A stretch of DNA of 7,586 nt, taken from contig JBGPLJ010000176.1 in assembly GCA_041486385.1 (NCBI GenBank), positions 1 through 7,586 of the forward strand, read 5' to 3'. The stretch is from JBGPLJ01 sp041486385 (lineage in GTDB: Bacteria; Pseudomonadota; Gammaproteobacteria; Steroidobacterales; Steroidobacteraceae). The notes below the pieces were generated by a model. It did no database searches. It was not told the origin of the DNA and worked only from the letters and a program-made list of their open reading frames with translations. Shown in pieces: positions 1 through 6,521 of the stretch. The position numbers were made by a program, and so were the translations under genes. The number at the start of each line of letters is the position of its first letter. The stretch's first letter is position 1.

Positions 1-1
1 C

Positions 2-1027
2 GCACACTATCTGATCCATTCGGTTGACGATTCCGTGCACGCACCACTCGGGCTGCGAGCGGCGCTCGCGTACTCACAAATCGCGCCCGATTCGCCGCAC
101 GCTCAACACATGACCTCGCACATCTTTCTCGCGCTCGGCATGTGGAAAGAATTGGTGGCGGCGAACGAGACGGCCCTTAGCGTCGGCAAGGAGAAGTTCA
201 AGCCGCATAACAAGAACGCTGCCTTCCCCACGTGCGGTCACTTGTATACCTGGCTCGACTATGGGTATCTGCAGCAAGGGCGGTTCGCTGATGCGCGGCG
301 CGTGATCGACAGCTGCGGGGAAGAAATGCACAGCCATTCGAGGATGGCGAGCGGTGCGGACCTCCTCGACTCCGACGAAACGTCCGCAGGCGGATTCAGC
401 GCCATGCGGACGCGATATCTCGTCGATACGGGCGATTGGTCGGGCGCCGTGGCCGGCATGACGGTCGACACCAAAGGCGTGATCTCAGCCGAGTACAACC
501 GCGATTTCGCCGATGCCTATCGGGCGGCTCGCTTCGGTGCGAGCGACGCAGCGGGTAACGCCGTGAGTCGACTGAAAGCCACCAGCGCACGGTTTCTCGC
601 CGAGATCGATGCGGCGGGCATACCGGCAGGCGACCCATCACACCTGAGTCTCGCCATCGAACAGGACGAGCTCGACGGACTCGTACTACTGCGTCAAAGC
701 GACACGGCCGGCGCCATCGCCCTGCTTGCCAAAGCAGCCGCGGCCGAAAGAAGCATGCCGATGGAATTCGGTCCGCCTTCAGTCGAAAAGCCGGCGAATG
801 AACTGCTCGGCGAAGTGCTGCTCGATCTCGGCCGGACGCAGGAAGCGCGCGCGGCGTTCGAATCGGCCCAGGTCATTGCACCCGGCCGAGGTCAATCGCT
901 CATCGGGCTCGGGCAGTGCGCGCGGGCGCTCCACGACTCGGAACTATCCGATAGCGTGGAGGCCCGGCTTTCCAAGGTCCAATTGCGCGCGGCACTCGAG
1001 ACTAGTATTTCACTTCGCCCTGAATGA
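2..1027 (+). CDS. TPR-repeat protein, C-terminal part (5' end outside window)
   Basis: The frame is open from the first full codon at base 2, so this is the 3' part of a longer gene; 341 residues are visible and stop at TGA 1025-1027. An internal GTG at 35 is not a credible start, because the conserved residues before it (AHYLIHSVDD) belong to the family. The segment continuing through PHAQHMTSHIFLALGMW and then ANE is typical of a bacterial tetratricopeptide family whose members are usually 500-600 residues. Helical TPR-like pairs recur, most clearly near visible residues 259-311 (NELLGEVLLDLGRTQEARAAFESA, then a GLGQCARAL helix). TPR proteins are protein-interaction scaffolds; no catalytic motif is seen and no specific partner can be named. 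The C-terminus after residue 311 departs from the pattern I expect, and the last 26 bp overlap the convergent neighbour. Family assignment is from recognition; the cellular role is unknown. Confidence 0.85.
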   Translation, partial: AHYLIHSVDDSVHAPLGLRAALAYSQIAPDSPHAQHMTSHIFLALGMWKELVAANETALSVGKEKFKPHNKNAAFPTCGHLYTWLDYGYLQQGRFADARRVIDSCGEEMHSHSRMASGADLLDSDETSAGGFSAMRTRYLVDTGDWSGAVAGMTVDTKGVISAEYNRDFADAYRAARFGASDAAGNAVSRLKATSARFLAEIDAAGIPAGDPSHLSLAIEQDELDGLVLLRQSDTAGAIALLAKAAAAERSMPMEFGPPSVEKPANELLGEVLLDLGRTQEARAAFESAQVIAPGRGQSLIGLGQCARALHDSELSDSVEARLSKVQLRAALETSISLRPE

Positions 1028-3266
1028 CGCGCGGCGCATCCGTCACCGTCGGCATCGCGCCGATGTAGATGTCGGACGCCGGATCCGAAGGATTCTTCAG
1101 ATCGGCCGCCGTCGGTAGCGTCATGCCCGTCGGTACCGTAAGCCCCGCCGTCGTGCAATCACTGAGATCCTTGCGAGCAAAGCGAATTTCACGATCGAGC
1201 CATTTCACAACGTAAGTGGTGCCTTCGCTTGTGACCGCACCTGCGGTGAGATTGTAAGGAATGACAAACGATGGCACGTAGCGCGCATCCTGCGTGTCGC
1301 AGCTCACTGCCTCATTGGTCAGGTGCGAAACGCAGACGCCCGGGATACCGTTCAATTCACCGAAACCACCGTACTGCAGAACGATGCTCTTGCCGGAGAA
1401 CTCGCCGTACGCGGCGCCCGTTGGCACCTGGTACGTAACCTGGAGCGGCGCGTCGAAAGTTACGAACTGATCGTTCGCGTCCTTCACGGCGGCAAACTGG
1501 TTCCAGCTGTTCGGGCCGGTTTCCCACTGGTAGTAAACGTCCGCGCTATTCACGCGCCAATCGCAGTAGGTGCCGGAACCGAGGTCGCACTCCGCATCGG
1601 CAAGCACCGGAAAGAGCCGGCCGCTGTGAATACCGAACTGATATTGAGGACTCTGCTGCAGGGCAGCCGCGTCCGCAAACGCAACCGGCTGGCTCGCGCC
1701 GTCAATCAGCATCGCGGTAGCGGCATCGCTCGTGTAGCTCACGACATCGCTAGGCGCCGTTGGATTGAAGTTGTTGGCCGTGACAGCGACGAACGGCGAG
1801 GTACTCAGCGTGCCGGGCACGAAATAGGTCGCCATTGAGGCCGCCGTCGGGCAGTCGCGCACGCAATAGAGCGTCGCCGGCAGCTCGGACGGATAGACGA
1901 GATCCTGACTGCGATACACAACCGAAATGGCGGTGGAGTCGATCGGGCCGCTCACGCTGTGCAAATCGATGAAGAGCTCGCCGCCGAGCGCCTGCGACCA
2001 GCCCTGCACACCGCCGCGCGCAACCCAGAAAGACGCCGGCACCGACTGCACAGAGACGAGCGCCTGCGTACTGCAGCCGTTCTGACCGCAAGCCATCTGG
2101 CCCGTCACCTTGAAATCGCCGGCCGCGTCGTCCCAATAGAGTTCGTACTGAACGTTCGGCTGTGCGCCTGCGAAAAAGGTGTCAGCTTCATTGCCAACGA
2201 AAGTCGTGAACTTGATCTGATCGATCCCGTGAAGCGTGCGCGTCTGCCGCGTATAGCGTGTGAGCTTGCCTTGCGACTTCAGCACCGTGTAGTGAGTACG
2301 CGTCGGCGTATTTCCTGTCGAATAGTCCACCTTGTCGACAGTGTCGCCGTTCGTAAGCGCTGCCGCGGCGTCCGGGGGGAGGGAAAGACCCCAGTAGCCG
2401 AGATAGCCCTGAGCCACCGTGCCATTGTGCGTGTACTCGATTGGAAATCCGGAGTTACGCTCGATGCGCTCACCCGTCGTCGCATCGTACATGCCATAGC
2501 GCCACACCGACATGCCGGTGGCTGGATCGCTCGCGTCGCGGCTGAAGCACTGGTCATCAGTACCGTCGGAACGGCGATAGAGATTCTGGTTGTAGGCAAA
2601 CGAGAAGATCGACTGACCACTATCCTCGTTGCTCTGCAGGCGACCACTGCCGCTCGTCGCCGTTGCTACAGCCAATCGCAAGGCCTTGGTCTGTGCTTGA
2701 CCGTTGCGGTCTTCCGTCTCGAAGTAGCTGACGCCATTCGAGCTGCCGTCAAGATAGCCATTCATCGTGCAACTGGCGGCGACGTCGCCCTGGCCGCAGA
2801 AGTCGAGCCGGAATTGTCCGTACGGATTCGCGTCACTCGGCGCTACGGTCGCGGCCAGGTGAATGGCAATGGTCCGCGTTTGTACGCCATCCGATTCGAG
2901 GAACCAGATTTTCGCGATCATCGGATCGCTGTTGGACGCGCGCGAAGAGTTGACGAACGCCGTCATGAACGATGAGGCTGCCTGCGCGCCGTCGCTGTTG
3001 GCGCCCGAGTTGCCGCTCGATGAGCGGGCATTCGGATCGCACTTGTTTTCATCGACGAGCGCGATGTAGCTGCTCTGGTTGACCAGCGCGTCCGGGCGCA
3101 TCGCCGACATCATGCAGGTGATCATGTTCACCTGGCCGATGCCTTTGGACGTGGCGTCTTCCACGTGACTCTGCTGCGGATCCAAGTAGTAAGCCGAAGT
3201 GAGCGGCGGAGCCGCGAGCGTGATCGATGCAAACAATGCGCACAGGGCGCCGAGCGCGATTTTCAT
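1002..3266 (-). CDS. Large secreted Cys-rich protein of unknown function (754 aa)
   Basis: I do not recognise this family. The ATG at 3266 is preceded by GAGG with 5 nt spacing, and the protein opens with a clear Sec signal peptide (MKIALGALCALFASITLA, probable cleavage after A18). No later transmembrane helix is obvious, so the product should be periplasmic or extracellular. After the signal peptide there are 14 cysteines, many in close pairs (157/166, 393/398, 468/472, 560/568, 645/656), which suggests several local disulfides. The body is rich in Ser, Thr, Asn, Gly, Asp and aromatic residues with a beta-strand-like pattern. No repeats, protease triad or known binding motif stand out. It ends at TAG 1002-1004, overlapping the convergent TPR gene by 26 bp. 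It lies 27 nt downstream of a small lipoprotein gene on the same strand, so the two are probably co-transcribed and may work together at the cell envelope. Long open frames opposite it are antisense shadows. The gene is secure; the function is open. Confidence 0.88.
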   Translation of the reverse strand: MKIALGALCALFASITLAAPPLTSAYYLDPQQSHVEDATSKGIGQVNMITCMMSAMRPDALVNQSSYIALVDENKCDPNARSSSGNSGANSDGAQAASSFMTAFVNSSRASNSDPMIAKIWFLESDGVQTRTIAIHLAATVAPSDANPYGQFRLDFCGQGDVAASCTMNGYLDGSSNGVSYFETEDRNGQAQTKALRLAVATATSGSGRLQSNEDSGQSIFSFAYNQNLYRRSDGTDDQCFSRDASDPATGMSVWRYGMYDATTGERIERNSGFPIEYTHNGTVAQGYLGYWGLSLPPDAAAALTNGDTVDKVDYSTGNTPTRTHYTVLKSQGKLTRYTRQTRTLHGIDQIKFTTFVGNEADTFFAGAQPNVQYELYWDDAAGDFKVTGQMACGQNGCSTQALVSVQSVPASFWVARGGVQGWSQALGGELFIDLHSVSGPIDSTAISVVYRSQDLVYPSELPATLYCVRDCPTAASMATYFVPGTLSTSPFVAVTANNFNPTAPSDVVSYTSDAATAMLIDGASQPVAFADAAALQQSPQYQFGIHSGRLFPVLADAECDLGSGTYCDWRVNSADVYYQWETGPNSWNQFAAVKDANDQFVTFDAPLQVTYQVPTGAAYGEFSGKSIVLQYGGFGELNGIPGVCVSHLTNEAVSCDTQDARYVPSFVIPYNLTAGAVTSEGTTYVVKWLDREIRFARKDLSDCTTAGLTVPTGMTLPTAADLKNPSDPASDIYIGAMPTVTDAPRVIQGEVKY

Positions 3267-3293
3267 GGGAACCTCGAAAGCGAAATGGCGGGA

Positions 3294-3497
3294 CTAGCCG
3301 GTGTTCGTCGCAGTAACGACAGCGACGGAAGGCGGTGTTGCAACGCCCTGAATGGTCGGGGGCGGAGAGGATCCACCACCACCACCCGACGGGGTCACCG
3401 GCGCAGCTGCAGTGCTCGATCCGCCGCAGCCTGCCAGGAGCGCCACCAAGGCGGCAGCCGACATCACGCCAAGGACCGTTCTCGGTATTTTCAGCAT
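3294..3497 (-). CDS. Small lipoprotein with Gly/Ser/Pro-rich tail (67 aa)
   Basis: The start chosen is the ATG at 3497, because GGAG lies 9 nt upstream and it gives a compact lipoprotein signal: MLKIPR, a hydrophobic stretch, then the lipobox LLAGC with the acylated Cys at residue 24. An upstream ATG at 3512 and a much longer frame reaching 3632 lack a ribosome site, and both would bury the signal. The mature part is only about 44 residues: GGSSTAAAP, a run of five glycines, a Pro cluster and a Val/Thr-rich end. It looks like a flexible tether without a folded domain. Lipidation should anchor it in the inner or outer membrane; the residue after Cys is Gly, not Asp, so the usual inner-membrane retention signal is absent. 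It ends 27 nt before the 754-residue secreted protein, with which it probably forms an operon. Function is unknown; membrane-anchored partner of the larger protein is inference. Confidence 0.75.
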   Translation of the reverse strand: MLKIPRTVLGVMSAAALVALLAGCGGSSTAAAPVTPSGGGGGSSPPPTIQGVATPPSVAVVTATNTG

Positions 3498-3742
3498 GCG
3501 CGCTATCTCCATCGCCGAGCGTTGGAACCGGCACTCCAAATCGGGGCGGAGTACCGGTCTTCTCGGCAACGTGAAAGGGTCGGCGGAGCGCGGTGGGTTC
3601 TTAAGCCGCGATGGCGCCTGCAAGACCCTCAATCTTCATAGTTCGAGGGCGCGCACAGTTCATCTGGTTCTGGCTTGTCATAAGCGGCACTCACCACCGA
3701 ATGCACTTCACGCTTTCGTGGCGGGCCCGACATCCGGGGCGA
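3498..3742. other. Intergenic region upstream of the lipoprotein gene
   Basis: These 245 bp separate the end of the SRPBCC gene from the lipoprotein start. They should hold the SRPBCC operon's terminator and the lipoprotein promoter, but I find neither convincingly. On the - strand there is an ATGACA (3681-3676, one mismatch from TTGACA) without a good -10 at a normal distance, and a TATGAA near 3640 without a good -35. Short imperfect inverted repeats (CCCTC/GAGGG with a 14-nt loop; CACG/CGTG) have no following T-run. The sequence is coding-like in composition but gives no convincing extra gene. Confidence 0.4.
3507..3510 (-). promoter_or_regulatory. Ribosome binding site fixing the lipoprotein start
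   Basis: GGAG on the - strand, 9 nt before the ATG at 3497. It falls between the two nearby candidate ATGs (3512 and 3497) and can serve only the second, which also gives a normal lipoprotein signal. Confidence 0.6.
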
Positions 3743-4273
3743 TCACTTCTCCGCAGCCGACTTCAAACTATTAAGCCCGGTCTGAAAGTCGTTGCCGACC
3801 ATGCTGTCGAAACTGACGAACACCTGCATGACCTTCGAGAGGTAATTGCTTGGGCCGTACATGGCCCACGTGACGTTCGTCGTGTCGCCGTTCGCCTGCA
3901 GCGTGAACTCTCCGGTGTTGTGAGCTTCCATCGGCGTCAGAAAATCGAGCTGGACGACGATCTTCGAGGGCGGCGTGCTCTCGGTAATCTCAAGCCGCCC
4001 TGAGCCGACCACGCTGGCCTTGCCCTCATAGGCGTACACCGCACCCACGCCGCTCTGCGCTCCACTGAAGGTGCGCTTCAACGCCGGGTCTTTGTTTTCA
4101 TACGGCGACCACGCGCTCCAACGATGAAGGTCATTGATGTACGGAAAGATCTTGTCGGCCGGCGCCTTGATACTCACCGAGCGCTCGATGCGAAAGTTAG
4201 CGGGCTTGGTCGTCGCGTAGATGAGAATCGCGGCGATGACAATGGCAATAACGATGAGAATTGCTTTGATCAT
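3743..4273 (-). CDS. Membrane-anchored SRPBCC (START/polyketide-cyclase-like) protein
   Basis: The 176-residue product has an N-terminal hydrophobic helix (about residues 3-20, rich in Ile/Ala/Val) and then a typical SRPBCC helix-grip domain. It opens with FRIERSVSIKAPADKIFPYINDL, includes the HRWSAWSPYE segment near residues 50-60, and finishes with the long C-terminal helix (KVMQVFVSFDSMVGNDFQTGL). SRPBCC domains bind hydrophobic ligands in a deep cavity; many membrane-tethered members have no known substrate, and no specific ligand can be read here. The helix could be an uncleaved signal anchor with the domain in the periplasm. The ATG at 4273 has AGGA close upstream (CAGGAAAGTC-ATG). It sits 21 nt after DGPF protein B and is the last gene of the sigma-factor operon. 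SRPBCC genes, like DGPF genes, are common companions of such sigma factors, so it may be an output of the regulon. Confidence 0.88.
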   Translation of the reverse strand: MIKAILIVIAIVIAAILIYATTKPANFRIERSVSIKAPADKIFPYINDLHRWSAWSPYENKDPALKRTFSGAQSGVGAVYAYEGKASVVGSGRLEITESTPPSKIVVQLDFLTPMEAHNTGEFTLQANGDTTNVTWAMYGPSNYLSKVMQVFVSFDSMVGNDFQTGLNSLKSAAEK

Positions 4274-4294
4274 GACTTTCCTGTCCGCGAGTTA

Positions 4295-4711
4295 TTACGC
4301 CTTGGGCCGTGCCTGCAGGTCCGAAAACCCAGCGGCCGCCTTCTGCACATCCGCCGGGAAGTCCGACATCTCCTGCACCTGGCGAACCTCGATGATCTCG
4401 TTGTCCGACGCCGGGCAACGCGACGCCCAGGCGATCGCTTCCGCTTTCGACTTCACCTGGATCATCCAGTATCCGCCGAGCACTTCCTTCGCCTCCGCAA
4501 ACGGCCCGTCGGTAACGAGCGGCTTGCCATTGGAGAATGAAACGCGCGCGCCCATCGACGGCGGGTGCAGACCATCGAGCGTGACGAGCACACCGGACTT
4601 CTGCAGGGCCTCGTTGTACTTCATCATCGCTTCGACGTGCTTGGCGTCCGGCATGGTGCCCGGGGTCGCGCTCTCGTAACCCTTCGGAATCATCAGCATC
4701 ATGAATCGCAT
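4295..4711 (-). CDS. YCII-family DGPF protein B
   Basis: The 138-residue protein starts MRFMMLMIPKGYE and has the signature DGPFAEAKE at residues 68-76, which defines the DGPF branch of the YCII/YciI-like fold (a ferredoxin-like dimeric alpha-beta barrel). GGYWMIQV follows, then an AEAIAWA helix and a C-terminal EIIEVRQV strand. Opening with MRFMMLMIPKGYE and ending in a short tail past the domain is characteristic of the longer DGPF subgroup. The biochemical activity of DGPF proteins is not established. They are the hallmark neighbours of ECF42 sigma factors and are thought to belong to the same response. The ATG at 4711 has GGAG 8 nt upstream. The gene lies 26 nt after the sigma gene and 21 nt before the SRPBCC gene, all on one strand. 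It differs clearly from DGPF protein A outside the motif and lacks that protein's His in the region before it. Confidence 0.93.
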   Translation of the reverse strand: MRFMMLMIPKGYESATPGTMPDAKHVEAMMKYNEALQKSGVLVTLDGLHPPSMGARVSFSNGKPLVTDGPFAEAKEVLGGYWMIQVKSKAEAIAWASRCPASDNEIIEVRQVQEMSDFPADVQKAAAGFSDLQARPKA

Positions 4712-4737
4712 GTCACTACTCCGTGTTATTGATTGCC

Positions 4738-6006
4738 CTACCCCAAGGACGAACGACCGGACGCCGCTCCGACATCGAGGCGATCGAGATGCATCCGGAT
4801 GTGCGCGGCTTCCGTTGCCGAATTGGCGAGGGCGATGGCCTGATTGAAAGCGGCCCGGGCTTCATCGACGCGGCCCAGCTGCTGCAGGTAGGCGCCCTTC
4901 ACGCCGAAAAAATGAAAATAGCCCGCCAGGCGCGGCGCCAGCGGTTCGATCAGGGCGAGCGCCTCCGCCGGGCCACGAACCTTGGCGACCGCGACCGAGC
5001 GATTCAGCGTGACCACCGGCGAGGGCTGCATTCTCTCGAGCGTCGCGTAGAGAAGATCAATTTCGACCCAGTCGGTATCTTCGGGACGAACGGCACGAGC
5101 ATGCAGCGCCGCAATGGCTGCCTGCACCTGATAGGGGCCGGGACGCCGGTTGCGCACCGCCTTGTCGACGAGCGCGAGCCCTTCCGCAATCATCGTGCGA
5201 TTCCAGCGGCTGCGGTCCTGATCGTCAAGCAGCACGATCGAACCGCTGGCGTCGAAGCGAGCCGCGGCGCGCGAATGCTGTAGCAGCAGCAACGCCGTCA
5301 GTCCCATGATCTCAGGCTCGGTCTGAAAGAGGCGCAGCAGCAGCCGCGCAAGCCGGATGGCCTCATCGCAGAGCTGCCCACGAAGTTCCGCCGTATCGCC
5401 GGTCGTCGAATAGCCTTCGTTGAAGATGAGATAAACCATCGCTGCAACGGTAGAGAGGCGCTCGGCCCGCTCCACCGCGCCCGGCGTTTCAAACGGGACG
5501 CCGGCACTCGAGACCCGGCTCTTCGCCCGGGTGATCCGCTGTTCCATCGCGCTTTCGCTGACGAGAAACGCCCGCGCGATCTGGTTCACCGAGAGGCCCG
5601 ACACGATGCGCAATGCGAGGGCAATCTGCTGCGTCGCGGGCAGCTCCGGATGACAGCATATAAAGAGGAGTCGCAGAACGTCGTCGCGGTAGTCCGCGCC
5701 GTCGAGGCGCTCGGCGAGCGCGGCTTCGGCGTCGTCGAGATCGGAGATCAATTCCTCGTCGGGGAGCGGTTGGTGCTTGCCGCGGCGTCGCGCCGCGTCG
5801 ATGGCGAAATTACGCCCGACAAAGATGAGCCATGCCGTGGGATCGCGCGGCGGACCCTTTTCCGGCCAGGTCCGAAGAGCGCGCAGACACGCGTCCTGGA
5901 AGGCCTCCTCCGCGATATCGAGATCGCGAAAATAACGCAGCAGCGCGGCGAGCGCCTGCGGCCGAGCCGAGGTCAGCGCGGAATCGATCCACGCGGCGTC
6001 GTTCAC
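4738..6006 (-). CDS. ECF sigma factor, ECF42 type, with DUF6596 and TPR-like C-terminal extension
   Basis: At 422 residues this is about twice the length of an ordinary ECF sigma factor. Sigma region 2 is at about residues 15-76 (YFRDLDIAEEAFQDAC, then PTAWLIFVGRNFAIDAARR). Region 4 is at about 107-166, with a helix-turn-helix at GLSVNQIARAFLVSESAMEQRI. DUF6596 follows (about 180-285, including YLIFNEGYS and DRSRWNR). A TPR-like helical tail covers about 290-405 (LNRSVAVA, then GAYLQQLGRVDEARAAFNQAIAL). This architecture is that of ECF42 factors, which direct RNA polymerase to dedicated promoters and are controlled through the extension; no anti-sigma gene is present, as is usual for the group. 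The start is GTG at 6006-6004, sharing GTGA with the TGA stop of DGPF protein A, and GGGAG lies about 10 nt upstream. The overlap implies translational coupling. A candidate autoregulatory promoter precedes the operon at 6412-6438. Confidence 0.95.
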   Translation of the reverse strand: MNDAAWIDSALTSARPQALAALLRYFRDLDIAEEAFQDACLRALRTWPEKGPPRDPTAWLIFVGRNFAIDAARRRGKHQPLPDEELISDLDDAEAALAERLDGADYRDDVLRLLFICCHPELPATQQIALALRIVSGLSVNQIARAFLVSESAMEQRITRAKSRVSSAGVPFETPGAVERAERLSTVAAMVYLIFNEGYSTTGDTAELRGQLCDEAIRLARLLLRLFQTEPEIMGLTALLLLQHSRAAARFDASGSIVLLDDQDRSRWNRTMIAEGLALVDKAVRNRRPGPYQVQAAIAALHARAVRPEDTDWVEIDLLYATLERMQPSPVVTLNRSVAVAKVRGPAEALALIEPLAPRLAGYFHFFGVKGAYLQQLGRVDEARAAFNQAIALANSATEAAHIRMHLDRLDVGAASGRSSLG

Positions 6007-6374
6007 CGCACGCCGCTCCCGGGGAGAAAGAGGCGCACGGGACGAATCTCATACGAGCCACCCGGGTTCGCGCGGGCGAGTTCCTTGACGACGCCAAGCG
6101 CTTCCTCGAGCGAGGCGACATCGAGCATATAGAACCCGAGCAATTGCTCCTTGGTCTCGGCGAACGGCCCGTCGATCACAAGGGGCGGATCTCGATCTTT
6201 GCGAACGGTCGTCGCTGCCGTCGTCGGCAGCAGGCGCGCAGAGGGCCCAAGTTTGCCTTCCGCTTGCAGCCGTTCGTGAATGACCCCGAGCTTCGCCATG
6301 ACGGCGTCGTCCTCCTGCTGGGTCCAGGAGAAGACGACGTCTTCCGCGTTGTAGCAAAGGATGGTGTAGAGCAT
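6003..6374 (-). CDS. YCII-family DGPF protein A, first gene of the sigma operon
   Basis: The 123-residue product reads MLYTILCYNAEDVV and carries DGPFAETKE at residues 68-76, followed by LLGFYMLDV, an EEALGVVKELA helix and the final strand YEIRPVRLF. This is a complete compact DGPF/YCII domain with a ferredoxin-like fold. A His in VIHERLQAEGKL (residue 33) sits in the helix before the central strands, where some YciI-like proteins place a functional His; its role here is inference. The ATG at 6374 follows GAGG with about 10 nt spacing. Its TGA stop overlaps the GTG start of the sigma factor by 4 nt, so the two are translated together. The candidate ECF42-type promoter lies about 38 nt upstream. 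The enzymatic function of this family is not established; its constant pairing with ECF42 factors points to a role in sensing or output of the same response. Confidence 0.95.
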   Translation of the reverse strand: MLYTILCYNAEDVVFSWTQQEDDAVMAKLGVIHERLQAEGKLGPSARLLPTTAATTVRKDRDPPLVIDGPFAETKEQLLGFYMLDVASLEEALGVVKELARANPGGSYEIRPVRLFLPGSGVR

Positions 6375-6411
6375 GGGCAGCTATCCTCATTCCCCGGGGT
6401 CTCTGCCCGAG

Positions 6412-6438
6412 GACGAATGAGTATGCCCGAAGCCGACA
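6412..6438 (-). promoter_or_regulatory. Candidate ECF42-type promoter for the DGPF-sigma operon
   Basis: On the - strand, TGTCGG (6438-6433) is followed after 17 nt by CGTC (6415-6412). The ECF42 promoter signature I recall from published work is TGTCGA in the -35 and CGA/TC in the -10, so this matches with one mismatch. Transcription would start near 6405 and give a leader of about 31 nt containing the GAGG ribosome site of DGPF protein A. Position and spacing fit an autoregulated promoter; it is not proven. Confidence 0.5.
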
Positions 6439-6461
6439 AACCACTGGCAATGAGCAATAAT
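6433..6461 (+). promoter_or_regulatory. Possible housekeeping promoter for the DUF4440 gene
   Basis: CCGACA (6433-6438, 4 of 6 to TTGACA), a 17-nt spacer, then AATAAT (6456-6461, 5 of 6 to TATAAT). A start near 6468 would leave a leader of about 54 nt before the ATG at 6522. Its -35 box is the reverse complement of the ECF42-like -35 box on the other strand. The match is modest and could be chance. Confidence 0.3.
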
Positions 6462-6521
6462 TTCCAAGTTCCGGCGGCGCTGTTGCAGCAGAATTCCTCA
6501 ATACTTCCCGGGAGTCACCCT

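Noticed and set aside
2316..2338. Exact TGTCGA hexamers at 2316-2321 and 2333-2338 on the + strand, and another at 5163-5168
   Set aside because: They match the ECF42 -35 box, but all lie inside coding sequence with no CGTC or CGAC 17 nt downstream and no gene start to serve.
1959..2975. 338-codon open frame on the + strand opposite the secreted-protein gene
   Set aside because: It is Arg/Ala-rich, resembles no family, has no convincing ribosome site, and lies entirely antisense to a well-supported gene with a signal peptide. It is a shadow frame of GC-rich DNA, as is 1323-1838.
3049..3534. 161-codon frame on the - strand covering the lipoprotein and the start of the secreted protein
   Set aside because: It overlaps two genes with good export signals in another frame, is rich in Arg/Gly/His, and shows no domain.
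3498..3632. N-terminal extension of the lipoprotein to 112 residues
   Set aside because: It would put about 45 charged and Pro-rich residues before the lipoprotein signal, and no ribosome site supports the upstream starts.
3727..3732. TGTCGG on the - strand just after the SRPBCC stop, considered as a second ECF42 promoter for the lipoprotein unit
   Set aside because: At 17 nt downstream the sequence is GAAG, not CGTC or CGAC, and the lipoprotein start is over 200 nt away.
3640..3742. Possible terminator after the SRPBCC gene
   Set aside because: Only short imperfect stems are present, with no T-run on the - strand.
5832..6521. Upstream extension of the DUF4440 reading frame
   Set aside because: The frame is open, but the translated part is Arg-rich and antisense to DGPF protein A and the sigma gene. 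The signal peptide and GGGAG site place the true start at 6522.
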